Shown here piece by piece: positions 42,125-52,866 of a stretch of DNA of 64,000 bases. The stretch is from Okapia johnstoni (Eukaryota; Chordata; Mammalia; Artiodactyla; Giraffidae), in assembly GCA_024291935.2 (NCBI GenBank), contig CM044315.1, forward strand, positions 74,444,385-74,508,384, read 5' to 3'. The notes beneath the pieces are model-generated. The model was not told where the DNA came from and made no database searches. It saw only the letters and a program-made list of their open reading frames with translations. Position 1 is the first letter of the stretch; every line of letters begins with the position of its first letter. A program made the position numbers and the translations under genes.

Positions 42125-42705
42125 GAATGATCCAGGCCATGGTTTCTGCTTAACACCAGATGCTATAACAGACAAAACTCTAAAAAGTCAATGGCTTAAC
42201 ATAATAGGTGTTAATTTCTTGCTCATGTAAAGTTCAGTTAGTGACAATGGGGGAGGAGGGTACTCTGAACCTCACCAGTATTAATCCAGGCCAACAGAGG
42301 CTCTACAACCTTCCCTGCATCTGCCAAGGTCACCCTGGGTGTTGACCTCCAGCTGGTAGATGGGGGAAAAGAGTGTAGCGGGTCATGCAGGTGTTTTTAA
42401 AAAATATTTGTATATTGACTATGTCAGGTCTTAGTTGCGGTATATAGGATCTTTTGTTGCAGCTCACAGACTCTCTAGTTTCTCCTCAGTATGTGAGATC
42501 TTAGTTCCCTAATCAGGGATAGAACCTGAGCACCTTCCACTGCAAGGCAGATTCTTAACCACTGGGCCAGCAGGAAAGTCCCCATGCAGGAAGTTTTTAT
42601 GGGCCAAGTTTGGAAGTGACGCACATCACTTCCTCTTACATTTTATTGGCCAGACACTTAGATATGGTGAGCTGCAAGGGAGTTTGGGTAATTGAGTCTA
42701 GATGC
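42125..42705. repeat. Unassigned ancient LTR-like repeat, split by CHR
   Basis: Sequence on both sides of the CHR insert (ctaaaaagtcaatggcttaa at 42180; gccaagtttggaagtgacgc at 42603) shares motifs with 52281-52660 (ccaagcctggaagtagtatg at 52500). These are two copies of one old interspersed family, which I cannot name with confidence. Confidence 0.45.
42392..42582 (-). repeat. CHR-type SINE (short form)
   Basis: Antisense copy with gtatataggatcttttgttg (42439), gagatcttagttccctaatc (42496) and head ccagcaggaaagtcc. Perfect 8-bp duplication catgcagg at 42384-42391 and 42583-42590. Confidence 0.9.
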
Positions 42706-43521
42706 GTTCCCAGAAGGAAGGCAAAATGGATTTGGTGGCTAGCTAGCTGGTCTCTGTGCCAGGTGCTGGGGGCTAAGAGGTGCACCCACCCACATGAGCA
42801 AGGGTCAATGGTTAGGACTTGGGGGAGGAGTTAACGAAACAGCTCCTGAAGGATCGGAAGACTGTGGGGAGCTATTGGAAGGAGGGGGGGTCATCAGGGC
42901 AGCAGTGTGGACACAAAGTGCCAAGGGATTAATTGGCTCCCTCCACTGCAAGGTAGAAGGATGTGGGAGGGTGAGGAGGAGAGACTGAATGTAGAAGACC
43001 AGTTAAGGGCTGTTGTAGGGCTCTAGACAGGAGTCGATGAGGCCAGAACTCAGCCATGGCCACAGGGATGGGAAGGAGGAGTGGTTTTGTGAGCGTTTAC
43101 CAGGCAACAGTTACTTGGAAGACATCTGTTATTCTATGATCCTGTTGCTCAGAGCTGTGGAGAATATAGGGGAAATGAACCAGGTCTTATCTATTGGGAG
43201 CATATACTCTATTTACAGACATGAAACTGACAAAGATGTCTTTTAAGTGTCAAAACTTTGGAGTGAGCTGGTCAGGGATATCCCAGAGTGGCCTCCTATG
43301 AACTTGAACACTGTCATCTATTTCTTCCATCTCTGCTCACTGTTGCGCTCTCTCTCTCTCTCTCCCTTTCCGAGTTTCATCTTTGCTTCTCTCTGCATCT
43401 GACTTCATTCTCTCAGACAGGCTGCCCCCACCAGGCTAGAACCATAGCTGAAGTCAGGTCCAGGCTTGTATTCATACATCCTAGCAACAGAGAGGTATAC
43501 ATGTCTGATTACAGCTTAGAG
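42706..43521. other. Unannotated stretch with (TC)n
   Basis: No named repeat apart from a (TC)n run at 43348-43364. An ancient repeat of the kind at 29337 may be present at 42880-43090, unassigned. Confidence 0.35.
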
Positions 43522-43612
43522 AAGTGGTTCTCACACTGAGTGTGCATCAGAATCACCTAGAGGGCTTGTTAAAACACAAACTGCTAGGTCCCAGGATTTC
43601 TGATTTAGTTGG

Positions 43613-44236
43613 TGTATTAGTTAGCTGGCACTGCCATAAGAAACTACCACAGGCCAGGGGAGCTTAAGCAAGAGAAATTTATTTTCTTACTTTTCTGGAG
43701 GCTAGAAGCCTGAGATCAAGACGTTGACAGGGTTGGTTTCTTCTGCGGTCCTCTCTCCTTGGTTCATAGATGGCCATCTTCCTCTGGTGTCCTCATGTGG
43801 TCCTCCCCTGTGTGTGTCTGTGCCCTAATCTCTTCTTCTTACAAGGACACCAAGCATGTGAGATCAGGGGCCACTCCAATGACTTCACTTAACCTTAATT
43901 ACTGCTTTAAAGACCCTATTTCCAGATATGTGTGTGCGTGCTAAGCTGCTTCAGCGTCCTATTCTTTGTGACTTCATGGACTGTAGCCTGCCAGGCTCCT
44001 CTGTCCATGGGATTCTCCAGGCAAGAATACTGGAGTGGGTTGCCATCCGCTCCTCCAGGGGATCTTCCCAATCCAGGGATGGAACCTGTGTCCCTTACAT
44101 CTCCTCACTGGCAGACGGGTTCTTTACCACTAGTGCCACCTGGGAAGCCCATCTCCAAATATAGTCACATTCTACATGCTGAAGAGTTAGGACTTCAGCA
44201 TGTGCATTTGAGGAGGACACAGTTCAACCTGTCAAG
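43613..44236 (-). repeat. MLT1 (ERVL-MaLR) solo LTR inside MER5A
   Basis: Antisense LTR from tgtattagttagctggcact to a cacagttcaacctgtcaag end. It is flanked by an aged 5-bp duplication gttgg (43608-43612) / gtagg (44237-44241), the size expected for ERVL-type integration. Confidence 0.88.
43930..44150 (-). repeat. Bov-tA SINE inside MLT1
   Basis: Antisense SINE bounded by atttccagatat (43918-43929) / atctccaaatat (44151-44162), two differences. MLT1 homology continues across. Confidence 0.93.
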
Positions 44237-44381
44237 GTAGGCCTGGGGTGGGGTCCTGGAATGTGCTTTTCTAACAAGCTCCCAGATGATGCTGGTCCAG
44301 GGACTGTACTCGCATGATCATTGGCTTAGGGTGATTACCCCTCTTTCTGGCATATATGCACTTGAACAGGAGCAGACTTGG

Positions 44382-44513
44382 AGAAGGAAATGGCAACCTA
44401 CTCCAGTATTCTTGCCTAGAGAATTCCGTTGACAGAGGAGCCTGGTGGGCTGCTGTCCATACGGTCACACAGAGTCGGACACAACTGAAGTGACTTAGCA
44501 GCAGCGGCAGCAG
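44382..44513 (+). repeat. Bov-A SINE monomer
   Basis: Sense monomer with a (CAG)n-type tail. Perfect 15-bp duplication caggagcagacttgg at 44367-44381 and 44514-44528. Confidence 0.93.
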
Positions 44514-44569
44514 CAGGAGCAGACTTGGGCTCAAAGAACTATAAACATTAATTGGAAGGAATGCTGAAC

Positions 44570-44754
44570 ATTTGTTTTCTTTTCTTCAATTTCAACTTTT
44601 TATTTTATTGAAGTATGATTGATTTACAATGTTGTGTTAATTTCTGCTGTAGAGTGAGGTGATTCAGTTATACATATATATACATTTTTAAAATTATTCT
44701 TCTCCATTATGGTTTATCATAGGGTACTGAATATAGTTTTCTGTGCTATAAAGT
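44570..44754 (-). mobile_element. L1 LINE 3' end, 5'-truncated
   Basis: Antisense L1: ttgaagtatgattgatttac (44608), caatgttgtgttaatttctg (44628). Perfect 13-bp duplication aggaatgctgaac at 44557-44569 and 44755-44767. Confidence 0.93.
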
Positions 44755-44869
44755 AGGAATGCTGAACTTTTGTAATTGGCAAATGGGGGAGAGAGTTTTA
44801 AGCTGAGGAACTTTCTGGCATTTCCAAAATTACCTGACACTGATATTATGTTCTTTTAGCAGCATGTGG

Positions 44870-45085
44870 CAGGAGAAAGGGCTCAGGTTTTCACATTGGA
44901 AGCATCATGGATCCAATCCTGGCTTTGTCCTTTCTGAGCTAATTTTTAGCATGCCACAGAACCACTCTGTGTTTCAAATTTCTTATCTATAAAATGAGAA
45001 TGAAAATAATACTTATAGGGTAGTTGGAATTAAATGTAATAATTTATGTAAAGGGCCTGGCACTTATAAATGGCAGTGATTACTG
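44870..45085 (+). repeat. MIR SINE
   Basis: Sense MIR: gatccaatcctggctttgtc (44911), tcttatctataaaatgagaa (44981), aaagggcctggcacttataa (45050). Confidence 0.85.
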
Positions 45086-45124
45086 TTGTTATATGTTTGT
45101 CTATTTTTTTGCTCATCAAATATG

Positions 45125-45310
45125 TGACCAGGAGTCAGAAGCCATGTGGTCCACTCCTAGCCCTTGAACCTAACTTGGGCCTTGCTTAACCTCTTTGAGC
45201 CTCAGTTTTTTTTTTTTAATCTGTCAGACAGTAAAGAATGCTTCTTTTACCACCCCCAATCAGGGCTGTTTTGAGGACCAAATAATAAAATGTGAAAATG
45301 GAAAGTTGAC
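45125..45310 (+). repeat. MIR SINE
   Basis: cttaacctctttgagcctca at 45186-45205, then a T10 expansion and 'ggctgttttgaggaccaaat'. Confidence 0.7.
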
Positions 45311-45394
45311 TCTTACTATGCTTTACAATGGAAAACAAATAGACTTTTTTTTTTTTATAATAGTCACCAAAAGGAGTAACTGCCTGATTCATTT

Positions 45395-45854
45395 TTGTTG
45401 TTCAGTGTCCAAGTTATGTCTGTCTCTTTTCAACTCCATGGACTGCAGCATGCCAGGCTCCTCTGTCCTCTAGTATTTCCTGGAATTTGCTCAAGTTCAT
45501 ATCTACTGAGTCTGTGATGATATCCAACCATTTCATCCTCTGCTGCCCCTTCTCCTTTTGCCTTCAATCTTTCCCAGCATCAGGGTCTTTCCCAATGAGA
45601 TGGCTCTTCGCATCAGGTGGCTGAAGTATTGGAACTTCAGCTTCAGCACCAGTCCTTCCAATGAATATTCAGAGTTGATTTCCTTTAGGGATTGACTGGT
45701 TTGATCTTCTTGCAGTCCAAGGGACTCTCAAGAGTCTTCTCCAACACCACAGTTCAAAAGCATCAATTCTTTGGCACTTAGCCTTCTTTATAGTCCAACT
45801 TTCACATCCATACAAGACTACTGGAAAAACCATAGCTTTGATTATACGGACCTT
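45395..45854 (-). mobile_element. BovB LINE 3' fragment, antisense
   Basis: From the tail ttgttgttcagtgtccaagt through tttcccagcatcagggtctt to the RT C-terminal codons near ctggaaaaaccatagctttg. Confidence 0.9.
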
Positions 45855-46744
45855 TCCTTTTCTCTAGGAACAGGGTATGTGCTATGTAATCCTACCTACT
45901 TGGTCAGAGGTGCATCCCTCACTTAGCTGGGCCAGTTGGAGTGCATCTTTGGGATTTTTCAAATTGGAATAAGAGGAAGGAAATCCTAGGTCTTTTGTGA
46001 GAGCAGGAGTTGGTAGATGTGAGGCTTGGTAGGAGTAGGTTGTCACTTTTCAGGCTAGATAGGGGAAAGCATGCTTTTCTTGGGTGGAATGATGCTGACA
46101 TGCTGAAAGAGGGCAAGATGGGTGACAGGGAGACCTGGAACTATTTGAGACCCTGGCTGCTGTGGTTCCTGAGGCCCAGCTGCACCCCAGTCGTAAGGGA
46201 CACTCTGTATCCTTCCCTTCTTTATCTTGGCAAATTTCAACTGGGTTTTCAACACTTGTAACTCTGACAAATATTTTATTCACTCAACAAGTATTTATTA
46301 AATACTTATGCTATGTTAGCTAGATGTTCATCAAATGGTATAATAGATTGATAAGGCCATTTTCACTGCCCCAAGCCCGTTCTGCCTGCCTCCTCCTTGC
46401 CCCTCAGCAGGAAACTGCAGGGTGCACCTCCATCCCCTGCTGAGCCAGACCTCTGGGCAAAAATCACAGAATCAGAGAATCTTAGTCTCTTAGAGCTAAA
46501 GAATAATTAAACCTGAATTTTCACAGGCTTTAGGGAAAACCCTTGTTTGAAAGATACAGAGCCCTCCAACTCATATCAGAGTGGTAACTTTTCCACACTC
46601 CTCACTGGGCCTCGGGGTGGAGGTGGGAGTCAAAGGATATTTCAAGGGGATCCTCTTGCTTTTAACTCCTACTGTGAATTGCAATCAGTTTCAGCATTTA
46701 TTTAGAAATAGATTCCTGGGTCCCTACTCAAACTATCCAAATCA
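45855..46744. other. Unannotated stretch
   Basis: A possible L2 antisense scrap at about 46268-46335 (caagtatttattaaatactt). Otherwise no gene or repeat recognised. Confidence 0.4.
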
Positions 46745-47105
46745 CAATATTTAGGGGCAGATAAGAAGGAATGAAATTGGGTCATTTGTAGAGATGTTGA
46801 TGGACCTAGAGACTGTCAATATAGAGTGAAGTAAGTCAGAAAGAGAAAAATAAATGCCATATATTAACACATATATGTAGAATCTGAAAAAAAAAAATTG
46901 GCAAAGCAGAAATAAAGGCACAGATGTAGAGAACAAATGTATGGATACCAAAGGGGAAGGAGGGAATGGGTTGAATTGGGAAATTGGGATTTACATACAC
47001 ACATGATGGCACTATGAATAAAACAGATAGCTAATGAAGATATAGTACATAGCACAGGGACCTCTATGCAGTGCTCTGTAGTAACCTAGATTGGAAGGAA
47101 ATCCA
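46745..47105 (+). mobile_element. L1 LINE 3' end, sense
   Basis: gtgaagtaagtcagaaagag (46827), 'atgtagaatctgaaaaaaaa' (46874) and cagggacctctatgcagtgc (47056): sense L1 3' coding end and UTR, related to the antisense copies at 330 and 26070. Confidence 0.85.
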
Positions 47106-47514
47106 AAAAAGAAGGAAATCCACTTGATAGTGATGACTTGAGGATTCAATGAGGAAATGAAGGCGTCTTGTCTAGCCCAGTGCTTGGCAAGAGCAGATGT
47201 TCAAAACTATGGGTTCATCTATTTCTTTGATCTTTGAATCCTTCCTTTCCACCCACCCCCACCCTCCGCCCCTCCCCAGCTGTCCCAACTCACTTTCCAC
47301 TCACCATTTCTTGTTCCTTGGGCTCTTCATACCAGAGTGTCAGCATGTGATTCTGCTGCATAGTTCTTTTCTTTTTCCTTTTAATCAGAAGTGAGTAAAA
47401 GGAGAGTTCAGTGACAGCTCAGAACCTCAGGAACCAAGCCGCAGAAAATCTTTCTCAAAGAAGGCAGTGAACTGGCCCACAAGGGTGACCTGCTGGCTTC
47501 TGGCTTCATTGAGA
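47106..47514. other. Unannotated stretch
   Basis: No repeat or gene recognised. Confidence 0.4.
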
Positions 47515-47665
47515 GGAGGCAGGGGCTGTGGGAAGAAAACTGATTGCAGAGCTGGAAGGCTGGGGTTCAAATCCCAGCTCTGCCTCTGAGTAGCTGTGTG
47601 GCTCGACCAGTCTCTTTCCCCCTCTGGGCCTTAGTTTCCCCAGCTGACAACAAGGGGCAGACCAG
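47515..47665 (+). repeat. MIR SINE
   Basis: gttcaaatcccagctctgcc (47564), gagtagctgtgtggctcgac (47588), ctgggccttagtttccccag (47624). Confidence 0.85.
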
Positions 47666-47994
47666 AGGAAGTTCTGATGCTCTAAATTTCCAGTTTTATT
47701 CTATTATATGTCTCAGGAAGGATAAGTGGGCCCTGAATATGATATGATGAATGAATATTATTAATGAGAAGTGGAAATAATTTGTGATTGAGAGCCATGC
47801 TTCAGATCAGAGGGATAGGATACATGGCCAGGCTATATTTTCCAGCAGATTAAGTTAAAAACTGTGGCCCAAGACTCTGAAATATGAAGAAAGAAGATGA
47901 GAGAATAATTTTTAAAGAAATATTAGTGCTTTTCAGCTAAATGGTGAAGCTGATGACTTCTAGGAATTTATTCTTGTTCTCTGTCAAAGGTGGA
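47666..47994. other. Unannotated AT-rich stretch
   Basis: No repeat or coding signal recognised. Confidence 0.4.
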
Positions 47995-48185
47995 GAGTTC
48001 ACAGCCCTCAAGGAAACAGGAAGCTGTGGGATTGAGTAGCCCAGGTAGACTTAGGCCAGTTGCTGAACTCCTCTGAGCCCCAGTTTCCTTCTGTCCAAAG
48101 TGGGGGTGATCTTCCTACCTAGGATGGTCCTTGCAGGGATTATATGAAGTATTGAGTGTGAGAGTGTCCCTCCCATAGCACACAA
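47995..48185 (+). repeat. MIR SINE
   Basis: ctctgagccccagtttcctt (48071), then 'gtgggggtgatcttcctacc' and cagggattatatgaagt. Confidence 0.8.
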
Positions 48186-48639
48186 TCCTAATTCTGGTCC
48201 TACTTGGTTGTGGCTGGTTGGGAGGGTCAAAGAGGTAATGAGGGGGATTGCCAGTTTCATGGTAGGGAGCCCAGTTTCAGACCAAGGGTATAGCCAAGGT
48301 GACAACCTTACCATTTTGTTTCTTCACATTTATTTATTGAGCCAATGTTTATTAAACACATGTCATGTGGTGCTGGTGCTAGGGTGGTCTACAGCCCCAC
48401 CCTCAATGTGGAAAAGTACCTCCATATCCACAGGCCCCCCTCCACTTTGGACCAGCCCCACCCAGCAGCTGCCCAAATGGAAGATGGGAAACAGTATCCC
48501 TCTTCCTCTCTCTGCATCCAGACAAACACCATATCTAGTCCATTCATTCTGCTACTTTCACTCACCCTGTTCCTCCTCCCACTGCACTAGTCCAGTCCAC
48601 TACCCCATGTCAGGGAGCCCAGAGCAGCCTCCTCTCTGC

Positions 48640-48930
48640 AGATGCAATCCGGATTCCACAGCCAGCCAGAGTGACCCTTTTAAAACACAAACCATGCCAC
48701 TGCCCTACTCAAGATTCAGTGGATTTCTTTTGCCCTCAGCAATGAGAACTTGGCCCTTTGTACGGCTTAGCAGGTCCCACCTACCCCTCCCGGCCACACT
48801 CACCCCGCCCCAGGGCCGTCCTCTGGCCCTGCAGGCTCCAGCTTCATTGTGCATGGCTCTTTCAGACAAAACCTCACCTGGTGGTTTAGGATGGGCTGTT
48901 TCAAGCCTTCGTGGCATTGCTGGGCGCCCT
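48640..48930 (+). repeat. L2 LINE fragment
   Basis: Sense L2: aagattcagtggatttcttt (48711), aggtcccacctacccctccc (48771). A long chance frame (48208-49071) runs across this and neighbouring fossils. Confidence 0.6.
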
Positions 48931-49099
48931 CCCTCTGCTGGATGTCACCCTTTCTGCCAGCACCTACTCTATGTTGACAACCATCTTCTCTGTGAAGACA
49001 TTCCTGAGTTTCCCTCAGCAGAGCTTTCTTCTTTTATCAGCTATAGAAATAGTCTTGAAGAAGGGAAGTGACCAGCCCAGATCACAAATGAACAGTGAC

Positions 49100-49325
49100 A
49101 CAGGCCTTCTATATCAGTCTTCTGGGGCTGCCACAGAACACACAGACCGGGTGACTTAAACAACAGACTTTCATTTTATCAAAGTTCTGAAAGCTGCAAG
49201 TCCAAGGTCAATGTGCTGGCAAGGTTGATTTCAGGTGGGGCCTATTTTCCTGGCTTGTAGGTGGCCACGTTCTTGCTATGTCCTTACATGGCCTTGTCTC
49301 TCTGTATGTTCACTCTTGTGTGTCC
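49100..49325 (-). repeat. MLT1 LTR fragment, antisense
   Basis: tatcagtcttctggggctgc (49111), gggtgacttaaacaacagac (49149), gttctgaaagctgcaagtcc (49184): decayed antisense MLT1. Confidence 0.8.
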
Positions 49326-49639
49326 TGTGGAGCTGAAAGGTGCAAGATGGGACTTGATATTTAGAGAAGAGGTAGAAAAATGGGATGGTCAAGGATGAGA
49401 AGAAGAGGATTCTAGTGGCCTAGGGTGGAGGCGAGGAAGGGGAGCAGCCTGTGCAAGGGTGTGGGGGCTGGACTAAGTGTGAATATGCAGGCTGGGCAAT
49501 GGAGGGGAAGAGTGAGGAGGAGAATGGGGAGCTCAACGTGCCTTGACTTTGGGAGGGAGCAGAGAGCAGGTCCGTTTGCAAGGCAGGTGGTGACTAAACG
49601 ATGCTATCCACTGTGAGAGCTCAGCCTCTCATCTAGGCC
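49326..49639. other. Unannotated G/A-rich stretch
   Basis: No named repeat; possibly a decayed ancient element. Confidence 0.35.
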
Positions 49640-49790
49640 TCATGTCACCCTTCATCCTTCATTGTAGGGATGCACACCACTATTTCTGGGAATTGGTAAA
49701 ATCAGTTGCCTAGGTCAACAGTCTGGTGAGCAGCAGAGTCAGGACTTGAACTCAGGGGTCCTGATCCCCAGTCTGTGTGGGACCTTTTCT
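49640..49790 (-). repeat. MIR fragment, antisense
   Basis: agagtcaggacttgaactca (49736), then 'ggggtcctgatccccagtctg'. Confidence 0.65.
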
Positions 49791-50229
49791 CTGCTCAGGT
49801 TCAGGAGTGGTAAGGCAAATTAGATGCCTATGGTGCAAAATTTAGGTAGGCCCTCACACCATCCTGGGGTTGAGTGCCTCTTTTCTTGTCTCACTCTTGT
49901 CCCAGCCCAATCTTGCCTCCTTCCCGGTGGTGACCCCCTCTCTTCTCTCTAACCTCAGCAGCAGAGGCAGCAGGCTGCAAGGACCTGCAGCTGCACTTGG
50001 CTTTGCTCCTAACCAAGTGGGAGGCATGAAGTTAGTGGCTCTACAGGTGACATCAATCCAGTCAGGATTATTGCCTTCTCCTTCCCCTGCCCACTTTAGG
50101 AGCCAGCCATGCAGCACCCATTTCTTCAGTTCACTAGGTCCGCTTTCAGCCACTGGTGCCTGGCACTGAATGGAGCTGAAGCTGGCAGAAAAGGGCAGGG
50201 GCTTTCCTCCTTGCTCTGCTCTATGGCCT
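49791..50229. other. Unannotated stretch
   Basis: No repeat recognised. Frames of 99 codons occur on both strands (49854-50169), mirroring each other, without known domains. Confidence 0.35.
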
Positions 50230-50440
50230 AGGCCACCTGTTGTCAGAGGCCAGGAAGAGATCAGGACTCACAACTGGAGCGCTGAATTCAAGACCAAGCT
50301 CTGCCTCCTCCTGATTGTGTGACCTGGACAAGTCTCTAGGTGTCTCTGAGTCACCTGTCTCCTCTGTAAATGTGTAGAATAATTTTTTCCCTCCCACCTT
50401 CCAGGCCACAATGAGAGGTTACTGTGAAAATACTTTAAAA
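50230..50440 (+). repeat. MIR SINE
   Basis: ttcaagaccaagctctgcct (50287), ctgattgtgtgacctggaca (50311), tgagaggttactgtgaaaat. Confidence 0.75.
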
Positions 50441-50690
50441 CCTGAATAGGAGTAAGGCAAAATTGGAAATAACAATTGATAGTACTTTTATAGTACTTAC
50501 TGCATGCATCTCTAACCCTACAATATATATATGATCACCACCGCCACCATCATCATTCCCGTTTAGAACATGAAGGAAATCAAGGCTCCAGGAGTTAAGT
50601 AGCTTGTCTAAGGGCAAAACACTAATAAATAAGTAAAGCTAGGCTCAAACCCTGGCAACCCAGCTGTACATCTGTGCCCTTATCCACAAT
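50441..50690 (-). repeat. MIR SINE, antisense
   Basis: catgaaggaaatcaaggctc (50569), taagtagcttgtctaagggc (50596), aggctcaaaccctggcaacc (50641). Tail-to-tail with the sense MIR at 50230. Confidence 0.75.
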
Positions 50691-50744
50691 GCTATTTTTC
50701 CTTCTAGGACATTACCCACTTGTGTTTAAATGTTAGTTAAGAAT

Positions 50745-50945
50745 GGGCTTCCCTTGTAGCTTAGCTGGTGAAGAATCCACCTGTAATGCAGGCAACCCCA
50801 GCTTGATTCCTGAGTCAGGAAGATCCCCTGGAGAAGGGATAGGCTACCCACTCCAGTATTCTTGCCTGGAGAATCCCATGGATAGAGGAGCCAGCTGGGC
50901 TACAGTCCATGAGGTCACAAAGAGTCAGATACAACTAAGCACAAG
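50745..50945 (+). repeat. Bov-tA SINE
   Basis: Sense SINE gggcttcccttgtagcttag ... gtcagatacaactaagcac; target duplication not resolved. Confidence 0.9.
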
Positions 50946-50974
50946 AAAGATCAGGGCAGGCACTTAACATAATT

Positions 50975-51110
50975 TTTTTCATTTGATGTTCCTGGGATGA
51001 TGGAAATTATTTATCCATTTTGTAGATGAGAAAACTGAGACTTAAAGAGGGGCATGTGGCTAATGAGCGCAAGGTCAGGATTCAAACTCAGGTCTATCTG
51101 TTCTAAAATA
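50975..51110 (-). repeat. MIR SINE, antisense
   Basis: ccattttgtagatgagaaaa (51016), then gatt caaactcaggtctatc near 51079. Confidence 0.85.
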
Positions 51111-51689
51111 ATAACAGTGGTACTGACAATATGATAATATAAATGTTAGTAACAATTATCAGCTTGACATGGCTCTCAGGGTCAAGATAACCTGCATCCT
51201 CATTTTGGCCCTGCCTCTAGTCTATATGGATCTTTTGCAAGGCTGTCCCCTCTTGGGGTCTCACAGTGTAGTCTCTGGTTCTCAGGTCCCTCCCCAACAG
51301 GTGGTAATTCACCAGAGTTGGCAGTCGGAGGGTAGCTGATTCCTCAGATGGAGGCATTTGTTATCTGTATTGGAAATATTTAGTGAACAAGCATAATAAT
51401 AATAGTAATAAAAGCCCTCCTGGAAAGGGAACTGCTGTGGAAACAGTTATTTAGACAAAACACCATTTGTTTCCAGCTCTTGCCCTCTGTTGGAATGGCA
51501 GGCCACTTGTTTTGGTGACAAGTGCCTTTTGACTGGGATTTTGTAGAGTGAGCAGCTTTGTGGGGTTGGAGTAAGGGGTGGAGCTGGCCTACTCCCAAGG
51601 TCTCCTGGAGGTGGGGAATTCTCTGCCCAATCTGTAACCAGGGGGCCCCAGACCTCTGGGGCAAGGCTACCCCCTCTGTCCCGGTGTTA
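51111..51689. other. Repeat-free block; candidate conserved element 51350-51570
   Basis: No transposon recognised. The core includes an AT-rich (aat)n patch (51391-51412), ttttggtgacaagtgcctttt-like sequence near 51510 and a partial CTCF-like motif, ccaacagagggca, on the minus strand at 51481-51493. Candidate regulatory element only. Confidence 0.3.
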
Positions 51690-51800
51690 CTCAATATACT
51701 TTGATTCAGAACTGTGGTCCCATTACAGTGACTTGCCCAGAGTCACTCAGCAAGATGGTGACAGAGTCAGCATTAGAATCCACAACTCCTTGTTCTTTCT
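51690..51800 (-). repeat. MIR fragment, antisense
   Basis: gtgacttgcccagagtcact (51729), then cagagtcagcattagaatcc (51762). Confidence 0.75.
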
Positions 51801-52234
51801 GTGGTAGCATGTGGGCTTCTGAATGAGTGATGATGTCAACTCACCTGGCTCTAGTATCTGCCTGCCTGCCCTTGCACAATCCTTGTCAGGAATTAGTAAT
51901 TCGTTGTATCCTGCCACTGACTCAAAGATTACTATCACCCTCTAGCCTGAATGGATACTAGGGCAGCTAGTGCTTTATGTAGCCCAGTAGAACAGGTATT
52001 CAGGGGCATGCAGGGTAAGAGGGGTTTGAGTTGCATATAGTGCTTCTGATCTTGCTAATGTGACATCCTTGCTTATGTGCGGTTAGTGGGTTCCTCCATT
52101 TACCAGCATGCTTTGATCTCAAATTCTTCATTTATAAAATGGAGCAGTAATCTCTGTTCTCCATACTCCATTCACAAGGGTTCTGTGTTGATTAGCTACT
52201 TACAAACTTCTTATAAAGAGTGAGATAAAATATT
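51801..52234. other. Unannotated stretch containing copy A of a 76-bp duplication
   Basis: Mostly unique. 52093-52168 is duplicated at 53435-53510 (see the repeat entries). Confidence 0.4.
52093..52168 (+). repeat. 76-bp direct duplication, copy A
   Basis: cctccatttaccagcatgct through a MIR-like 'tcttcatttataaaatgg' to tgttctccatactc. It matches 53435-53510 at about 72 of 76 positions. Homology stops abruptly on both sides. Confidence 0.9.
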
Positions 52235-52830
52235 ATCAGTAATAATGGCCAATATTTACCAAGCACTTTCTATGTGTGTGTTGGTTGAGGTATTAATGCT
52301 TGCTACTGAAACACACAACCTTCAAATCTCAATGGATTAAACAAGAAAGGTTTATTTCTTGTCCATTATAGTCAGAAGTTGGCCAGTTGGCTCTTGGGAA
52401 CAGCTCTATACTAACTTTATTTTCCTAGACTCTTTCCCTTTTAGCCTCATTGACAAGGGTGAATGAAAGAAGCATGGAAGGTACATGGTGGATTTAAGGC
52501 CAAGCCTGGAAGTAGTATGCCTCACTTTTGTCCATATTCCATTGGCTAAAATTCAGTCCATGGTTCCTTGTGGGAACTGGGAATTGAAATGAAGCTGTGT
52601 GCTCAGGGAGAAAATAAACCTATTTGGTGGACACATGGCATTTTCTCAGCTACAATGTGTCACCCACCTTCTTAATCCTTATAACAATCCTCTAAATGGT
52701 TTTAATATCCTTTTTTTTCCAGATGAGGAAATAGAGACTCAGAGAAGTCAAACAACTTATTGAAGATGCCAAAACCATGGGAGGGTGGTGATCTGAATTC
52801 AGTCAGTCTGGTTGCACAGTCCTTGCAATT
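52235..52830 (-). repeat. MIR SINE (antisense) split by an ancient element
   Basis: Left part ccaatatttaccaagcactt (52249). Right part from about 52661: taatccttataacaatcctc (52673) and ccagatgaggaaatagagac (52719). Confidence 0.75.
52281..52660. repeat. Unassigned ancient LTR-like repeat inside MIR
   Basis: Second copy of the family at 42125: aatggattaaacaagaaagg (52331), ccaagcctggaagtagtatg (52500), tccattggctaaaattcagt (52538). Confidence 0.45.
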
Positions 52831-52866
52831 TTACTTTTTTCTTGAGAGAACTTCCAGCTGCAGGTG

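Larger units (their letters stand above)
43522..44312 (+). mobile_element. MER5A hAT-Charlie element split by MLT1
   Basis: Left part 43522-43612: aagtggttctcacactgagt, tcagaatcacctagagggct. Right part 44237-44312: taggcctggggtggggtcct, agctcccagatgatgctggt. The two parts form one MER5A when the insert is removed. Confidence 0.88.

Noticed and set aside
48208..49071. 287-codon plus-strand open frame, the longest outside transposons
   Set aside because: It runs over an L2/MIR-like start (48320-48400) and a sense L2 fragment. Low-complexity Pro/Ser-rich composition, no domain, start not at a convincing ATG context. Chance frame.
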